Below are positions 62,571-64,000 of a stretch of 64,000 nt of DNA, one piece after another. The first letter of the stretch is position 1. Every line of letters starts with the position of its first letter. The notes under the pieces are model-generated. The model made no database searches, was not told where the DNA came from, and saw only the letters and a program-made list of their open reading frames with translations. Made by a program: the position numbers and the translations under genes. The stretch is from JBGAPI01 sp044221335 (GTDB lineage Bacteria > Pseudomonadota > Gammaproteobacteria > Xanthomonadales > Ahniellaceae), in the NCBI GenBank assembly GCA_044221335.1, contig JBGAPI010000006.1, forward strand, positions 62,001 to 126,000, in the 5' to 3' direction.

Positions 62571-63563
62571 TCAGTGCGTATCTTGAGGATGTTCCGCCGC
62601 TTCGGCGGCAAGGTTGGCCGCACGCTCGGCGGCGGATCGACTCGCCAGACTGGCAACCTCGGCATCCAGGAATGCGATCAGGTTGTGGGTCTGGTCCTGG
62701 AACGACTTGGCGCGCCAGGTCAGCCTCGCGGCGACGACGAACAGGACGAACGCGACGACCACGCGAGCGGCCAGATCGAGAGTACTGCTGCAGGTCAGCA
62801 CGGATGCGTCCTGGCCGCACTTGGCAACAAGGATGTCCCAAACCGTCTTTCCCGCCTGCAGTGGCGTGTCGCGGACCAACGACCACAGATCCGCAGCGAA
62901 CAGGAACAGCAGAGCGGCTGGCCCGGCGTGATACATCGACGCCGTGATGATGCCGATCGAGCGCCCGCGATCCTGCAACGTTGACTTGCCGAGGACGTCC
63001 CCCGGGCCCAGCGCCGCCGTGGTCGACGGCGGTGTCAACAGCTGGGTCGCGTGGATCTGGTTCTTCAGGTAGCGCATCGACGCCAGTCCGAACTTGTATT
63101 TCGTGACGTCGCTGATCAGGTAGAACATCAGGTGATTCTCCCGCCGTGCCGCGAAGACGACCCAGGTCGCCAACAACACGACCAGCAGTCCGACCAGAAT
63201 CCCGGCATCGGTGATGTGCACCTGCCCGCCGACGACGGGGATATCGACGTAGAGCCGCCCCGACCACGCATCCAGTGCCCGTTCCTCCAGAAACTGACTC
63301 ACGTTGCGGTATCCCGGCCCCTTCAAGACCTCTGCCGCATGGTCGTCAGCGATGTTGCGCATCCACGAGAGATAGGCGTTGAAGGTCGCGGCGAATACCA
63401 CCCAGGCCACGGCCACGTACACGCCGAAGAACCAGCGCGAGCGCTGCGCCGATCGCTCCAGGTCGTTGATCCGAGAGTCGATGTATCGCCGCAGCTCGTC
63501 GGCCGGGATGAGTTCGTCGGTGCCGCGCTGTGCCTTGGCATCGGCGGGAGAGATCGGAGTCAT
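62571..63563 (-). CDS. Multi-pass membrane protein of unknown function
   Basis: The 330-residue product has a hydrophilic N-terminus and four or five hydrophobic segments (about 44-66, 122-140, 207-228 and 264-282). A cytoplasmic-looking coiled tail is rich in alanine and glutamate. A cysteine pair (KCGQDASVLTC) lies in one loop. No family is recognised. AGGAG lies upstream of the ATG at 63563, and the gene runs in the same direction as the beta-lactamase-family gene 100 bp further on. Confidence 0.75.
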   Translation of the reverse strand: MTPISPADAKAQRGTDELIPADELRRYIDSRINDLERSAQRSRWFFGVYVAVAWVVFAATFNAYLSWMRNIADDHAAEVLKGPGYRNVSQFLEERALDAWSGRLYVDIPVVGGQVHITDAGILVGLLVVLLATWVVFAARRENHLMFYLISDVTKYKFGLASMRYLKNQIHATQLLTPPSTTAALGPGDVLGKSTLQDRGRSIGIITASMYHAGPAALLFLFAADLWSLVRDTPLQAGKTVWDILVAKCGQDASVLTCSSTLDLAARVVVAFVLFVVAARLTWRAKSFQDQTHNLIAFLDAEVASLASRSAAERAANLAAEAAEHPQDTH

Positions 63564-63732
63564 GAGCGTGCTCCTGGTTCCGCCATCGGGGCGGACGCCG
63601 CCCGACGTTGCCGGGTTGCCGTCACCTGCCTGGGACGGACGATGGGCTGCGAACTCCCACCCCGGTCCGTTCCACCCCGCAGGCCGTCCGAAGGCACCGT
63701 GCTACCTTGGCGAGCCCAAGGATTCGCTACCG

Positions 63733-64000
63733 ATGATCATCAACGACGTTCTCCGCAGCATCCGCTACATGCTCGACCTCAGCGACGGCAAGGTGGCTGA
63801 GATTGCGAAACTGGCCGACGGGAAGTTCGAAGTATCCAAGGCCGACGTGCAGGCCTTCCTGAAGAAGGACGAGGACCCCGACTTCCGCGAATGCACCGAC
63901 GCCGTGCTCGGTCATTTCCTCGACGGCCTGGTGGTCCACCGCCGCGGCCGCGATCCGAAGGCGCCGCCCCGGCCGGTCGCGAAGCGGATCAGCAACAACG
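63733..64000 (+). CDS. DUF1456 (YehS-like) protein, cut by the window edge
   Basis: The first 89 codons read MIINDVLRSIRYMLDLSDGK, a helix EIAKLADGKFEVSKADVQAFLKKDED and then FLDGLVVHRRGRDP. This is the first DUF1456 unit (two such units make the usual protein of about 155 residues). The second unit lies outside the window. The function of the family is unknown. The gene is divergent from the membrane protein, with 169 bp between starts. Confidence 0.88.
   Translation, partial: MIINDVLRSIRYMLDLSDGKVAEIAKLADGKFEVSKADVQAFLKKDEDPDFRECTDAVLGHFLDGLVVHRRGRDPKAPPRPVAKRISNN

Overview
The window is about 70 % G+C and almost fully coding. Most real genes show strong G/C bias at third codon positions. 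The gene set fits a Gammaproteobacterium related to the Xanthomonadales/Lysobacterales (Dokdonella- or Lysobacter-like). It includes secreted proteins tagged with a DGF(E/D) motif, an EntD-type phosphopantetheinyl transferase, an MglA-like GTPase/roadblock operon, a RIO-family kinase, DUF2278, DUF4189 and DUF1456 proteins and a VLCAD-like acyl-CoA dehydrogenase. The lineage is an inference from gene content. No rRNA, tRNA, CRISPR array, insertion sequence or phage was seen.

Positions 1-16229 hold a biosynthetic region. Three consecutive minus-strand NRPS genes (9684 to the left edge) encode modules C-A-T, C-A-T and C-A-(cut off), in translationally coupled order. Behind a roughly 800-bp AT-richer gap, a multi-pass GT87-like membrane protein and a DUF5916 outer-membrane barrel run rightward. 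An EntD-type phosphopantetheinyl transferase (14318-15016) that could prime the NRPS carrier domains follows on the minus strand, and then an odd aspartic-protease-like lipoprotein.

Positions 16987-32846 carry a one-piece propeller-type sensor kinase with two small downstream genes, and a VLCAD-like acyl-CoA dehydrogenase facing an SGNH hydrolase across a possible operator. They also carry a DUF2278 protein, an amidohydrolase, a DUF4189 protein whose 3' end has been tandemly triplicated, a VOC protein, a ubiquitin-fold MoaD/ThiS-like protein paired with a BNR-repeat protein, a RIO kinase and a 33-residue Lys-rich protein. Several REP-like palindromes lie between genes.

Positions 32963-48636 are rich in exported proteins: two CSLREA/beta-helix paralogues (the second at 58256), an orphan Hpt protein, a PilN-like exported protein, a DUF5694 protein, lipoproteins, an SGNH hydrolase, and a 14-repeat FG-GAP protein. 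There is also a LysR/oxidoreductase divergent pair with a perfect palindrome, and a LuxR-type two-component system.

Positions 49185-53274 form a signalling operon: a frame-disrupted gene, an MglA-like GTPase, a double roadblock protein with a strong internal start, an unknown gene without a stop in its natural place, and a histone-deacetylase-family hydrolase. The right end holds an M28 peptidase, a charged/hydrophobic protein of unknown role, a PLP-dependent dehydratase, membrane proteins, the second beta-helix protein, a class C beta-lactamase-family hydrolase and the start of a DUF1456 gene.

The most unusual items are the double roadblock gene with its internal ribosome binding site next to frame-disrupted neighbours, the DGF(E/D) tag family, the SGNH hydrolase with an internal IPTL-like sorting segment, the lipoprotein with both catalytic aspartates changed to histidine, and the 118-bp tandem array made from a gene's 3' end.
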